Assembly (NCBI GenBank): GCA_947069175.1
Contig: CAMTDV010001633.1
Span: forward strand, 60,928,102 to 60,992,101
Reading direction: 5' to 3'
DNA from: Scalesia atractyloides
Taxonomy: Eukaryota; Streptophyta; Magnoliopsida; Asterales; Asteraceae
Length of the DNA: 64,000 bases
A model generated the notes under the pieces. It did no database searches. It was not told where the DNA came from and saw only the letters and a program-made list of their open reading frames with translations. How positions within the stretch are numbered: position 1 is the first letter of the stretch; every line of letters starts with the position of its first letter. The position numbers and the translations under genes are program-made. Below, one piece after another: positions 22,201-33,578 of this stretch.

Positions 22201-22722
22201 CTTCTATCCTTTGTTCAAGTGGTGGCAAATAGATCCAGCTACTTGTGAAGCAGTGATTGTGTTAAAGTTTGAGATCACCTGGATATTGCTAAAGAACGAG
22301 TTGAAGTGATGGGTCATCAGGGTATGAGAGGTTTGTGGAGGACGATAAGGATTCTAGATCCTATGTGGTTGGTTAACTGCTCAAGAGAAGATATAAAATG
22401 CCTTTTCTACAGCGAGATTGTTTTTGAAGAAAGAGAAAAGGTACAAGCGATGCAGTATCAGAAAGTTGTTAACGTTTGCTATGCACGCGAAATAAATTCT
22501 GGTAAAATGTGGCAAACGAAGTGGAGGGATCTGGAGAGAGTTGAATTTCTTAAAGAAGAAACCAGAAGTGAGGCAATCAAAGAAAGAATGGAAAAAGCGG
22601 TAAGGAAAAGTTCGCTAAGAATGGCTAACTTTAAAAGACCACCGCCAACTGATCAGATGCCGGATCCGAAGCAAGAGAGACGAAAGAAGCCTTTCAAGAA
22701 CTTCTTTGGTCAGGTATGTTAA
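19226..22722 (+). pseudogene. Copia extra ORF, 3' part (coiled coil and C-terminal domain)
   Basis: Resumes the 12159-13132 frame after the Gypsy-4 duplication. With the first part it would encode about 1300 residues. Order: end of the N-terminal globular domain (VYPRFVQMLINEKY near 19410-19445); TGA at 19584 and TAG near 19800; a Lys/Glu-rich section; TQEPP repeats (20155-20275); Pro/Thr/Lys repeats; a coiled coil (about 20490-20870, MLEKRVKILEEKV onward); an acidic stretch (21060-21180, runs of D/E); then a basic/aromatic C-terminal domain (FRRPLAYFTRNKDVSLGDILSWGWFKEL, WKPFIPRRRVIINKVTGEKD) ending at 22722. Several stops and frameshifts. No membrane segment seen. Function unknown; a structural or RNA-associated role is only a guess. 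Confidence 0.6.
20712..20850 (+). repeat. 71-bp tandem duplication in the coiled-coil region
   Basis: ATTCAAGCATTGAACGATCG occurs at 20712 and 20783, with matching sequence after each. The second copy also repeats CAACAGATT. 71 is not a multiple of three, so the duplication disturbs the frame. Confidence 0.75.
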
Positions 22723-22773
22723 TGTTTATAAGAAGACAAAGTTTTGAAGACTGATAAAAGACGAAGACGATAT

Positions 22774-22786
22774 CCAAGGGGGAGTC
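22774..22786 (+). other. Copia 3' purine tract
   Basis: CCAAGGGGGAGTC immediately before the 3' LTR, the expected site of plus-strand priming. Confidence 0.8.
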
Positions 22787-23186
22787 TGTTGGTGCATAAT
22801 GTCTATGTCTTAGTCTATTATCGAGTTTGTATTGTATAGAGCTGAATAGGCTAGATTATGAAGTATTTATGAAGTGTTGTAGCCAAGTTCGCTGATGTGC
22901 ATGTAATGTATGCATGTTCAGGCGAACTTGCTTATGCAACTTCGGGCGAGCTTGTGTCCTCTATGGCCGAACTTGGTTGTCTATAAATACATAGCTTAGA
23001 TCTCTCATTTGTAACTTTGGCATTTCAGAGGCGAAGCTCTGTCAGTTTGTAACCAAATGTTTGATCTATAAAACTGACATTTAACTGATTGATTCTTGTC
23101 TATTGGTAAAGATGACGTAATATTTCCGCTATTATGGACGTTAGATATCAAATTTAGATTCCTAAGCATCGAGGATCGGTCCTACA
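22787..23186 (+). repeat. Copia 3' LTR
   Basis: 400 bp, same ends as the 5' LTR, TATA box at 22982-22989. It differs from the 5' LTR at about two dozen positions by eye; several changes fall in the palindromes (TTCAGGCGAA, TTCGGGCGAG). Confidence 0.9.
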
Positions 23187-23191
23187 TCAAG

Positions 23192-23602
23192 TGTTTTAAC
23201 GAAGCGTTAAGCGTTGTGTTAATCAAAGTCATGCGATAGAGCGAGTTGTGTGAGCGAGAGCGTTGCAAGAGCGACTACGAGTACAATACATAAAATATAA
23301 AGCACACATAGTACATAAAGCAACATAAGGTATCATAAATAACTGCGATTGCGATTAGAGTGATAAGCGAGGTCGTAGGCACGAGCGGTTACCAAACAAA
23401 CAAACACACTCAGCTTATAATTTAAAATAGTTTTATGTGATTCGTGTAGCGTTAGATTTGCTAGTATAAAGCGTTTTAAGTGTAATGTTATGCTGTGTGA
23501 TGAAATGTATTTAGTAAAACACAATTCCATTATTTATCGAATCCCGGATTACAAAACGGGTAACGGTAGTAAGAGAACAACCGGAAAAGTCGGGTTGTTA
23601 CA
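23192..23602 (-). repeat. Gypsy-1 3' LTR, part proximal to pol
   Basis: Continues the LTR interrupted at 4910 and aligns with 31083-31385 of the 5' LTR as far as that copy reaches. It starts TGTAACAACCCG when read on the minus strand at 23602. Confidence 0.85.
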
Positions 23603-23637
23603 GTCACCCCTACTTTAGGAAATTTCGTCCCGAAATT
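23603..23637 (-). other. Gypsy-1 purine tract and pol-end palindrome
   Basis: On the minus strand the pol stop codon (23637-23639) overlaps AATTTCGGGACGAAATT (23621-23637), followed by CTAAAGTAGGGGTGAC up to the LTR. Same arrangement as in Gypsy-3 and -4. Confidence 0.75.
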
Positions 23638-26600
23638 TAAGTAGTAGAAGTGACAAAGAAATGTGGATATTTAGCTTTCATATCACTTTCGAGTTCCCAG
23701 GTGAACTCGGCACCGCGTTTGCTTTCCCATCGGACTTTCACAATAGGAACGCGACTGCGTCGAAGTTTCTTGTTCTCTCGTTCCATGATTTCTATTGGCT
23801 TTTCCACGAAGTGTAGGGTCTCGTTTACTTGCAAATCTTCGAGCGGCACATGAAGATTTTCGTCAGTTTGAGACGTGAAAAGTCGGATGCACGCTGCTAA
23901 GTTCCGTCGGTAATTCGAGTCGATAAGCCACTTTGCCAATTCTTTCCAGAATCTTAAAGGGGCCTATGTATCGTGGCGCTAGTTTTCCTTTCTTTCCAAA
24001 TCGGATCACTCCTTTCCAAGGTGAAACCTTTAAGAGAACGTGATCTCCAACTTCGAACAGTAGGGGCTTGCGGCGTTTATCGGCGTAACTCTTTTGACGA
24101 CTGCGAGCTCTCAGGAGATTGTCTCTAATCTAGAGGATCTTGTCCGTTGTCTCTTGTATCAACTCGGGACCAGTAATTTGTGCTTCTCCGATCTCGTTCC
24201 ATACAATAGGCGATCGACATTTTCTTCCATAAAGTGCCTCAAAGGGTGGCATTTGAATACTAGTATAATAATTGTTATTGTACGAAAATTCTATTGAAGG
24301 TAAATGCGAATCCCAATTACCACCAAAATCTATGACACACGATCGAAGCATGTCTTCGAGGGTGCGGATCGTGCGCTCAGTCTGACCGTCGGTCTGAGGG
24401 TGGAAAGTGGTACTGAGGTTAAGGGTATGTACCGAGAGCGGACTGGAATGTCTCCCAGAGACGTGAGGTAAAACGACCGTCGCGATCAGAGATGATGTCA
24501 CGAGGCATCCCGTGTCGACAAATAACTTCGTCGGTAAACATTTGTGCTAATCGTTCAACCTTATGGTCTTCTCGTATCGGAATGAAGTGAGCAGATTTCG
24601 TAAGACGATCGATGATAACCCAAATGCTATCGTGACCAGAAATGGTGCGAGGGAGTTTTGTAACAAAATCCATAGCTATACTCTCCCATTTCCACATCGG
24701 GATATCGGGTTGCTCGAGCAAGCCAAAGGGTCGTTGATGTTCGGCTTTAATTTCGCATAAGTTAAGCATTTTGAAACATACAGAGCAATATCCTTTTCCA
24801 TGCCCGGCCACCAATACCTAGAATGGAGGTCCTGGTACATCTTGTTAGCACCGGGGTGAATGGAATATCGAGACTTATGGGCTTCGGTCATCAGTAACTC
24901 TCGAAGGTTATTGCGGCTAGGGATCTAAATGCGATTGAGAAAGTAATAGATACCGTTAGATTTATTCTCCAGCTGGGTTTCGGCAACACATTTCATTTCC
25001 ACAAACAAGGTATTCTCAATGAAACATGCGTGCTGGTTTCGCGAATTAGGATTTCGAGTTCATTCTGGGCTTGAACGTCATGAATGCTATACACATAGCT
25101 TCGTCGAATGAAAGCATCGGTTACGACGTTTGCTTTGCCGGGATGGTAGCGTATCTCACAATCATAGTCGTTGAGAAGTTCGATCCATCTGCGTTGGCGC
25201 ATGTTCAGTTCCTTCTGGTTAAAGATATGTTGCAAGCTCTTATGGTCGGTGAAGACCGTACACTTGGTACCGTAAAGGTAGTGTCGCCATATCTTTAACA
25301 CAAAAACAAGTGCACCGAGTTCGAGATCGTGGGTCGTGTAATTCTTCTCGTGGATTTTGAGTTGTCGAGACGCATACGCGATAACCTTGTCTCGTTGCAT
25401 AAGAACACAACCGAGACCTAGGTTAGAGGCATCGTAGTAAACAACGAAATCGTTGTTTCCGTCGGGGAGTGCTGAGAACAGGAGCGTCGCCAAGCATACG
25501 CTTAAGAGTCTGAAAGGCTTCCTCTTGTTCGGAACCCCGAACAAAAGGTTTATCCTTGTGAGTTAAAGAGGTAAGAGGTACAACAATCTTTGAAAAGTCG
25601 GCGATGAATCGACGGTAGTAGCCCGCCAATCCGAGAACAGAACGGATTTCGGACGATTCTTTGGAGTATTCCAACTCTTAACAGCTTCTATCTTTGCGGG
25701 GTCGACATGGATTCCTTGGTCGTTAACGATGTGACCGAGGAATTGGACTTCCTTAAGCTAAAATTCACACTTGGGAATTTGGCGTAAAGACGGTTTCCTT
25801 GGAGAAGTTCGAGAACTAAATGGAGATGTCGCGCGTGTTCAGCTCTCGTCTTCGAGTAGATAAGGATATCATCGATGAAACAATGACGAAATGATCCAAG
25901 AAAGCTTTGCACAAACGGTTCATCAAATCCATGAAGACCGCAGGTGCGTTTGTGAGACCAAAAGGCATGACCACGAATTCATAATGGCCATAGCGAGTAC
26001 GAAAGGCGGTTTTCGGAATGTCTTGCTCGTATACACGTAACTAGTGACACCCGGAACGTAAATCGATCTTCGAGAAACAAGTAGCACTTCGATGGTGGTC
26101 AAATAAATCATCCATTCGAGGAAGAGGGTAGCGGTTCTTAACTGTAAGCTTGTTAAGTTCCCTATAATCGATGCACATTCGGAATGGTCCATCCTTCTTT
26201 TTCACAAAAAGGACGGGTGCACCCATGGTGACGTGCTCGGTCGTATAAAGCCTTTATCAAGTAACTCTTGAAGTTGGCTCGATACCTCGCGCATTTCGGA
26301 TGGTGCAAGGCGATAGGGAGCTTTAGCGACAGGTGTAGCTCCGGGAACTAGATCAATACGAAACTCGACATCATGGGTAGGGGGTAAACCCGGTAAATCG
26401 TGGGGAAAGACCTTGGGAAATTCACAAACCACAGGTACGTCTTTTAAAGTTTTCTTCTCCTTCTCCGGTTTTACGATATGGGCTAGGAAAGCGACGTACT
26501 CCTTGCGTAAGTACTTGTTCGCTTGGATACATGACATAAGCATCAACTTCTTTGAGGGTTTTTCTCTGTAAAGATGTAGCTGATCTCCGTTAGTAAGTGG

Positions 26601-26960
26601 GAAGCGAATCATTTTACCAAAACAAACGACTTCGGCATGATTTTCACGAAGAAAATCCATGCCTACTATCATATAAAAACTACCTAATTGCATAGGTATG
26701 AGATCGACCGAAAAACTGTGAGTGTTGAGTTTGAGAGTACAATCACGTAGAACGGAGTTAATAGTAATGGTCCTTCCGGTGGTGATTTCGACGTCGAAGG
26801 TCTTTGGGAGGTTAGCACGTTTGCATTTTAAAAGTTTTTTCGAATTCTAACGATACAAAACATTTATCGGCTCCAGTATCAAATAAGCAAGAAGCATAAA
26901 TACCATTAACGAGAAACGTACCATTGACAACATTGTTGTCGTTCTGAGCTTGGCGGTGGT
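23637..26960 (-). pseudogene. pol: Gypsy-1 protease-pol, broken
   Basis: Read on the minus strand from about 26960: protease with active-site FDTGA (about 26868-26883) then a frameshift; GMDFLRENHAEVV at about 26640-26670; reverse transcriptase with FRMCIDYRELNKL at about 26160-26195 and FIDDILIYSKT near 25855-25885, broken by several frameshifts; RNase H (YDASNLGLGCVLMQR, about 25400-25445); integrase zinc finger (HPGANKMYQD near 24830-24860), core (MDFVTKLP, SDRDGRF, HPQTDGQTERT) and tail KVRWESKRGAEFTWE ending at 23637. The many frame breaks mean it is dead. Tekay/Del-like by the tail. Confidence 0.8.
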
Positions 26961-28238
26961 TGATGTTGAAAGCTCTTCCACGCACAACCTGTGGTTGTTG
27001 CTGTAGTGGTGGCTGCGATGGCTGTTGCTGTGGCTGCAACTGCTGCGGTTCTTGTTTCACAACACGATTCGGGCAGACATTGCTGAAGTGGTTTGGATCA
27101 CCACAAGTGTAGCAAGCATTTGTTTTAGGAACGGGTGTTTGCGGAGCTAGGCTAACTTAAGGAGCGTGTGGTGGAGCTGGCAGTGCTGTGAGAGGCTGAG
27201 GAGCTTGCTGACGTGGGCCTGAGCGACAGCTGACGGTGTAGTGGCCGTAGATGTTGCAGTTAACACAAAAACGACAGTTGCCTCCAACTGCGTGATGATA
27301 AGTGCACTTAGGGCACAGAGGATGAGGACCAGTATACGCACGCTTAGCAGGAGGTGCGTTGGGAGTAGTAAGCTGGTGAGAGTGGTGGTTCGGTTGCGCA
27401 ACTGCTGCGTTGTTCTTGCTAGTGTTCCTTCGCTTGCGATTCAGACGGTTTGCTTTGGAGACTTGAGACGGTGTGGTGTCGGCGCTTGGCTCAACAGTGG
27501 CTTGACTGAGGTTCTCGGTTGTGACCTTGAAAGCTCCAACCAAGACTCGTTTGTCGTTGATCTCGGCTGCGAGTTGTTAAGTCTCATCAATAGTAGTTGG
27601 TCTCGCTGCTTGAACAAAGTCGGTAACACAGTCGGGAGAGCGTGAAGATACTTCTTGATGGCTTTCTCAGTGGTATCCACTTGACCTAGTCAGATAATAC
27701 TCAACTGTTTGAATCGGGCAGTAAGACCTGCGTTATCACCTCTCACCTGTTTGATATCCCAGAACTCGTTCTCTAGCTTCTGAACTTCGCGGGGAGGGCC
27801 GAATTCCTTAATCATTAACTCCCTGAGTTCCTCCCATGAGAGCCCATAGGATGAGTCGTTTTCGTGCCTGTTGCGCTCGGCGGTCCATGATGGTGGCCTC
27901 GACTAAAAAACACCAGTAGCATTGACAGTGCGGAGGTTCTCCGGACATCCACTTTGGCGGAAAGTAACCTCAATAGCGTCAAACCATTGAAACATGTTAC
28001 TCGGACCTTCTTCACCCGTGAAGGTTATTAGACCACATGCCTTAAATTGTTTAAAACTGAACGAGGGTCTCGGCACACCGGCCTTGGAATCGACAGAGTA
28101 GTTGCTTCCAGCTGCATGGATTTCGCTGACTATTTGCGGGATCACTTTGGCCATTTCTTTAGCTACAAGCGAGGCGATGCGTTTGTCAGCGTTGTTCCTT
28201 TGGACAGTGCGGCGAGTGTGAGATCCCATTGAAGTCAT
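26961..28238 (-). pseudogene. gag: Gypsy-1 gag, broken
   Basis: Starts at 28238 (MTSMGSHTRRT). The N-terminal part contains RIASLVAKEMAKVIPQIVSEI and FKQFKACGLITFTGEEGPSNMFQWFD. A stop follows at about 27903, then the capsid continues in other frames (LSWEELRELMIKEF near 27800). The C-terminal part holds a Cys/His-rich cluster (CPKCTYHH..CRFCVNC, about 27240-27320) and a CCHC knuckle CYTCGDPNHFSNVC at about 27073-27115, then a Gln-rich run leading into protease. It is closely similar to Gypsy-3 gag. Confidence 0.8.
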
Positions 28239-29569
28239 CTAAAGATAGATATTGGATGAGATTCGATTATAATGGTTTTAGTTAAAAGTTTCGCATTTTA
28301 CACAATATATTTTATTATTATTATTAACATAAGGCACAAAATCACATAAACACGTATCCACATAGGCACATAAGCACGTAAGCATGTAAGCACATAATCA
28401 CATAAGTTATGAAAGCACACCTTTTGTAGGTATTCACCTTCACTAATCAAGCATAGCGCGTATGCAATGTGCGTAGTATAGCATAGTATGGGCGAGTAGT
28501 ATAGCGAGTATCGCAGCGCATGAGGTCATGCGCGCGAAGTAGTTGGGCGATTAGTTTGATTGCGATTATAATTGTCGTTTTAGATTGCGAGAGCTGTGCG
28601 AGTTATGCATACGTTTATGGAGTGAAAAACGATAAATCAAGAAATCAATCAAGCATAAAAGTTTAAAACTCATAAATGTAAAACTCATAAACATAATAAA
28701 AATCGATGATGCGTAAAATCAGTGATTGCAGGCTTAAAAAATGGAGCGTCCTGGGTTTTGAGACAGCGACTACCCAAAGTGATTCGACCGTTTCTCTGAG
28801 TTTGGACACACGCTTTGGCCTAATAGGTAAAACTCTCACCGCCTCGCGGCTAACAACATCACCCTTCCAATTACTACGCGTTCCAAATCATTGAAACAGT
28901 CGTGACTTTGGTGAGATTAAACATCCAGGAGTAGAGCTAGTTATTAAGATGCGGGTTTCACCCCTAACTTAACAACTTCGTGCCATATCGTGGTGAGAAT
29001 AACCACAAGATAGAGATAGAGATTCCCGTCGAGATGTGGATACTCTCCTAACTCGACGACAGAATCTCGTGAAGAGAGTAATGCGCAGGATAAGCGATCA
29101 TATCGAGAGTTCTTGGTTTTCACACCTAATCTCGACACAATCACTCGTTTGTGTTGTATGAGTTAGCGATCTTCGTCAAGAGTTCTTGGTTTTCACACCT
29201 AATCTCGATGCGATCGCTTATCTGCATTATGCGAGCTTATTTAAGCGTGTGTTGTGGTAGCTTTAGGAAAAGCGTATGTAGTTTACTTAATAGGGCTAGA
29301 TCAAAAGCAGAACAGAAGCAAATTTGTTCGTTTTTTAATCGTGGGCTTGTTCACTTCGTAAGAAGTGCCCACTTCGTGCGAATTGTCTAATTCGTACGAA
29401 GTGCACCTTCCCTATCTGAGGAGACACACTTCGTACGAAGTGGCCAGTTTGCACGAACTGGTCAGTTCGTACGGGTTTTAAGGTAAATTGGCGCGTCGAG
29501 GTCTGTTTTGGTTTCCTACACTATAGACTAGGTCGAATCATGCAATTCTACCTAATTCCGTTTAGTTAT
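28239..29569 (-). other. Gypsy-1 leader between primer site and gag
   Basis: About 1.3 kb without a believable reading frame. A 30-bp direct repeat (beginning AGAGTTCTTGG) occurs near 29106 and 29178. TTCGTACGAA-type palindromes near 29350-29475 lie close to the LTR. Confidence 0.5.
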
Positions 29570-29583
29570 GGCTCTGATACCAA
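29570..29583 (-). other. Gypsy-1 primer binding site
   Basis: On the minus strand TTGGTATCAGAGCC, a perfect match to the usual initiator Met tRNA site, two bases from the LTR at 29586. Confidence 0.9.
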
Positions 29584-29585
29584 TC

Positions 29586-31385
29586 TGTTACACCACAACC
29601 GATGGCGGAAACATTAGGATGTGGCAGTAAGCGACGAGATTGTTCAGAAGATCCATAACAGCTATTTGGCGACAAATATTTAATCATTTCAAATTCCCAT
29701 GCATTTAAACAAATATTCAACGAAACAATTGTCATGAATTACAATGCCTTAATAACAAATACTATCAAAATTTAAATTAGGCGGGTATCAAGCAGCCTAA
29801 TCCATTTGCAGCATGGGGGTACTCATCAACCTATCACATACGTTAAAATAAAGTCAATACAAAATGTAAAGGTGAGCATACAGGTTTGCGTAATAATAGT
29901 AAATAAGCGTTTCGCATACTCCGCATGAACATACGTAAGAGGTGTGAACTATGTTAACAGCACTAATACAAGTAACCAACAAACCACGAGTGCGAGTCAT
30001 GCGAACAAGTGTCCACGTACTAAAGAGAAAATAAAGCGAAATGTAAGAGTGTGAGTCTTAACAACCCCGGTCCTCCGGGTGGCTGGTCAACCTCTAGCAA
30101 GCTATCATGTTAAGGGTGGCATACAAGTCATCAAGCAAATAACATACAATTCAGAGATTCACGTATAGTCATGTATGAGCGGGTTGCATTTTGAAGCGTT
30201 TGAGTGTTGTGTGTAGTGTTTTGATATAGAGAACGTATGTAACAGCCAAAAGTCCACTAAAGCAAAAAGGGTCAAGTATACTCACATTGATTGCTTAAAT
30301 AGTAAACACCGGTGACTTGGGGAAAGTGAGAAGAGCGTCGGATTAGCCCGCGCGTAGAAACAGAAGTGCATCAGTCTTCGAAGTGGCTGGAACGGTTGAA
30401 ACGAAGCTCGGTGGGAGAACAGTAATTCGTACGAATTGGGTTTCGTATGAAATGGCAATTCGTACGAATTAGATTTTCATTCGAATCCATTTCAAACTTG
30501 TTTTAACACCGTTTCGTCCAACTATTTAGTGAACGAAGCATGTGTCCGTTTTAGTCCGTTTTTGTGAGAATATCGAGTTTAAAACAGTTTTCTTTGATTC
30601 ACCACTTGGTGAGCTTGAAGCATCAAGGTTTCTAACTTGAAAAAGCCAAAGCTAACTCAAAATGCTCATTTAAGTGTGAACCCGAATTAAAATCAAAAGA
30701 TTTATCGAAAAATATGAAGATTTTCATAAACAGAGAGCTTTAGATGAAATCGGAGATAAACTCGTGTGAAAATCGTTGTGGAAATCGTTGTGGATTGCTT
30801 GAAAGACGGTGTTCTTACTTGGAAAATCAGAGAAAAGCAAGTACGAGATAAGTTGTGCAAAATGACAGCCAAAAGTGAGGAAGTGCACGAGTGTGGTATT
30901 TATAGGAGAGGATCATGGAGAGATATGGGTCGTACGAAATGGCCATTTCGCACGAAATGATTAATTCGTACGAAATGGTCATTTCGTGCGAATTGGTCAG
31001 TTTGGTGTGAAATATTCCCAGTTCGTGTGTTAGCTGCTCGTTTGGTGTTTCCTTTTGTACCAGTTAGTTATGTTATGTTAAGTGTTTTAACGAAGTGTTA
31101 AGCGCGGTGTTAATTAAAGTAATGCGATAGAGCGAGTTGTGTGAGCGAGAGCGTTGCAAGAGCGAGTACGAGTACAATCCATAAAATATAAAGCACACAT
31201 AGCACATAAAGCAACATAAGGTATCATAAATAACTGCGATTGCGATTAGTGTGATAAGCGAGGTCGTAGGCACGAGTGGTTACCGAACAAATAAACACAC
31301 TCAGCTTATAATTTAAAATAGTTCTCCGTGATTCATGTAGCGTTAGTGTTGCGAGTATAAAGCGTTTTAAGTGTAATGTAATGCT
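29586..31385 (-). repeat. Gypsy-1 5' LTR, outer end lost
   Basis: Begins TGTTACACC at 29586 and aligns with the split 3' LTR until about 31385, where the sequence switches to Gypsy-2 gag. About 220 bp of the outer LTR end is missing. TATA at 30897-30904 (minus strand) with TTCGNNCGAA at 30947, 30965 and 30983 upstream. An internal deletion of about 320 bp near 30480 removes most of the downstream palindrome cluster. Confidence 0.85.
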
Positions 31386-33109
31386 ATCCCTTCATCATGA
31401 AGGGTACCAGTAAATGATCTTGGGTTACAACCCTGGAATGTTTTGTGCGTACATCCGTGCACTGCTCACAAGTTAATGAAAAATCAAGATTACTCTTTGG
31501 ATTATATCATAACACAGGAACTACTAAAACGTTTCTAATCATTGTTCTACCTGGAGGGTTTCCAATTTGCGCTCCACTGTGACCATGGGCATTATCACCA
31601 CGTCTGCGTCCTCGCCCTGTAGTCTGGTTAGCGTTGCGGCGGTATGACGTGATAAGCTGTGTCAACTCCTCCAGTGTGGTAGGCAATCCAGTACCGTCAG
31701 TAGAGGGACCTTGTCTCGATTTTGGTGGCATATTGTTGTTTCTATTATTGCAATAATAAAAAAAACGTAAGACAATAATTAAATAATCAATCATTAAATA
31801 ATAGTGGACCAAACAATACACATGCATCCACATAATAATGAGAATAATTTAACCAAAACCCATATCATTGATATTTTAGACTAGAAATTACATCGCTTGT
31901 TTGTAGTACAAAAACCACAAAATTTGGTGTGAATAAATCAAACACCATCGGCAAGTCTTACTGAATTTCCTCCTAAAATATCTAAATTGGCATACAAGCC
32001 CAAAAATAGGGTTACCAAAAGAGAATAACAATAAACAAAACAACAACAAATCACTTCAGACCCAAGAAGTCCAAAATCTTCCTAACCAGCTCTTCGAGCT
32101 CCACCATCCTCTGGTACATCTGATCCCTAACAATGTCATCTAGCTCCCAGATATCCTCATATGCTTCCATCTGGCATGCAAGATCCTGCATCTTGTGCTT
32201 AGTCGCCTCCAAGTCTCTACGGAAAGTAGTCATCTGACGATCGCAATGAGAACATCGGCCAGCCCAGACTCATCTCTACCTCTCCAAGGCAAACTCTCAA
32301 GCGGCTCTAGAAGTCGAAGCGATATCTCCAACGGGTCGGGTTCTCCTCCTGCGTCGAGTGTAGACTAGCATAGGTGTAGCAGACGCTCGCGACTCAGGCG
32401 GCTGTACAGACGACTCTGACGTAACAGGCGGAGGGATCTCGAGTGTAGGCTCTACAGTGGGAATGGGCGGGACGGACTACCGATGGCTCTAAGGGCCGAA
32501 CCGCAATAGTAGTAGCGTCCACCACCGGAGCTATCCCATAGGATCCTCCAATCACGGGGTACCTCCACCCATCTCATCAACAATAGGCACTGTGCCAGAT
32601 GACTTTCCAACTTCAAAAATCAAGGGTGGATCAGAGTCATCATCGTCAATCCAGTCGTTACTAGTATGTGCGTAATGGGGTCGACCTGGCTGGCGAACGC
32701 AGCAGGGCCAACATAAAATGACGAGGCAAATTCGGCCATGTTAATGATCTGAGGGTCGTGTGGGGTATCTCTTGCAGGACTGAGGTCGGTGAGATCTCGT
32801 ATTCATGCTCGCTATCTGAGTCGTGAATCTATATGATCTCATATGCGTGCGACATCTGTGACACAAGGTAAGCGTACTAATTTAATGTGTGTTCAAATGA
32901 AAAATGACATGTAAGGCCAAATAAACAGGTTAACACATATGCATATAAACTCAAAATAGTTTTCATACATGATCAAAATCCATGTTTATTTTAAAATTAT
33001 TGGCTTCGCGAATCTTGGGACTTAGTCTCAAAATTTCGTCGGTTGAAGGCTAGAGTTTTCCGCCAAAAACATCTAGTTCGCTACAACCATTGGCTCTAAT
33101 ACTAACTTC
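31386..33109 (-). mobile_element. Gypsy-2 copy A, 5' body fragment
   Basis: Aligns with 54800-56583. Read on the minus strand: degraded primer site (33091-33105, TTAGTATTAGAGCCA), extra leader ORF (about 32870 to 32051, broken), then gag start (MPPKSRQGPSTDGTGLP, start at 31731) with a stop near 31507. The rest of the element is absent; the fragment abuts the truncated Gypsy-1 LTR. Confidence 0.7.
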
Positions 33110-33578
33110 TGTAACTCCCCAAAAACGTCGCAGCGGAAATACAAACGTAATGGTGACGGAAGTTGGTGCCCATAAATATCTTAGTGGATGATGCATTGTT
33201 AAGTTTGGACATATTACTTAATTAAAACAGTGTTTAAAAGTTTAAACATAAACCACAACCATAAGTAGTTCAGTTGTCTCGATCCTTATAGATATTAATA
33301 CAGTCGGTCCCAAATAAGTTTTAAAAGTTGTCCAAAGTTTATTATTAAACAACATGCATCACGACCACAAGACACGCCAAAGATTCCTCGAAGCCGAACT
33401 CATGTACCTAAAGAACACATTAAAATCAAGTGTCAACACAAAGGAGGGTGAGTTCACGTATTCAAATTTAAAACAATATGATCCAAGGAAAACTTTCGAA
33501 TTATGTGTTTAATTATTAAAACATCCATATAATATTATGAAAGCCACTATCATTTCCTTAATAAAAATTCAACGGTCA

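Larger units (their letters stand above)
4911..23186 (+). mobile_element. Copia LTR retrotransposon with extra 3' ORF, Sirevirus-like
   Basis: Plus-strand element of 18,276 bp, about 12.2 kb without the Gypsy-4 insert. LTRs (401 and 400 bp) begin TGTTGGTGCATAATG and end CGGTCCTACA; flanks are TTAAG (4906-4910) and TCAAG (23187-23191), a 5-bp duplication with one change. Order: LTR, primer site, leader, gag, truncated protease/integrase, reverse transcriptase, RNase H, long spacer, extra ORF, purine tract, LTR. Integrase before reverse transcriptase is the copia order. The LTRs differ at roughly two dozen positions (about 6 percent, counted by eye), so the insertion is not recent. The Sirevirus-like label rests on the extra ORF after pol. 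Confidence 0.85.
3165..31385 (-). mobile_element. Gypsy-1, Tekay/Del-like LTR retrotransposon, split by nested insertions
   Basis: Minus-strand element. Order in its own direction: 5' LTR (31385 down to 29586, truncated), primer site, long leader, gag, protease, reverse transcriptase, RNase H, integrase with chromodomain-like tail, purine tract, 3' LTR (23602 down to 3165). The copia element 4911-23186 sits within the 3' LTR with target duplication TTAAG/TCAAG. The uninterrupted sequence is still visible in the 5' LTR near 31075-31085. The first LTR bases at 3165 read TA rather than TG. The outer end of the 5' LTR is missing, so no target duplication can be read for Gypsy-1. Clade is inferred from the integrase tail and gag. 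Confidence 0.8.

Noticed and set aside
12713..22722. Envelope gene of the copia element
   Set aside because: No signal peptide, membrane helix or fusion-like hydrophobic segment; the coiled coil alone is not enough.
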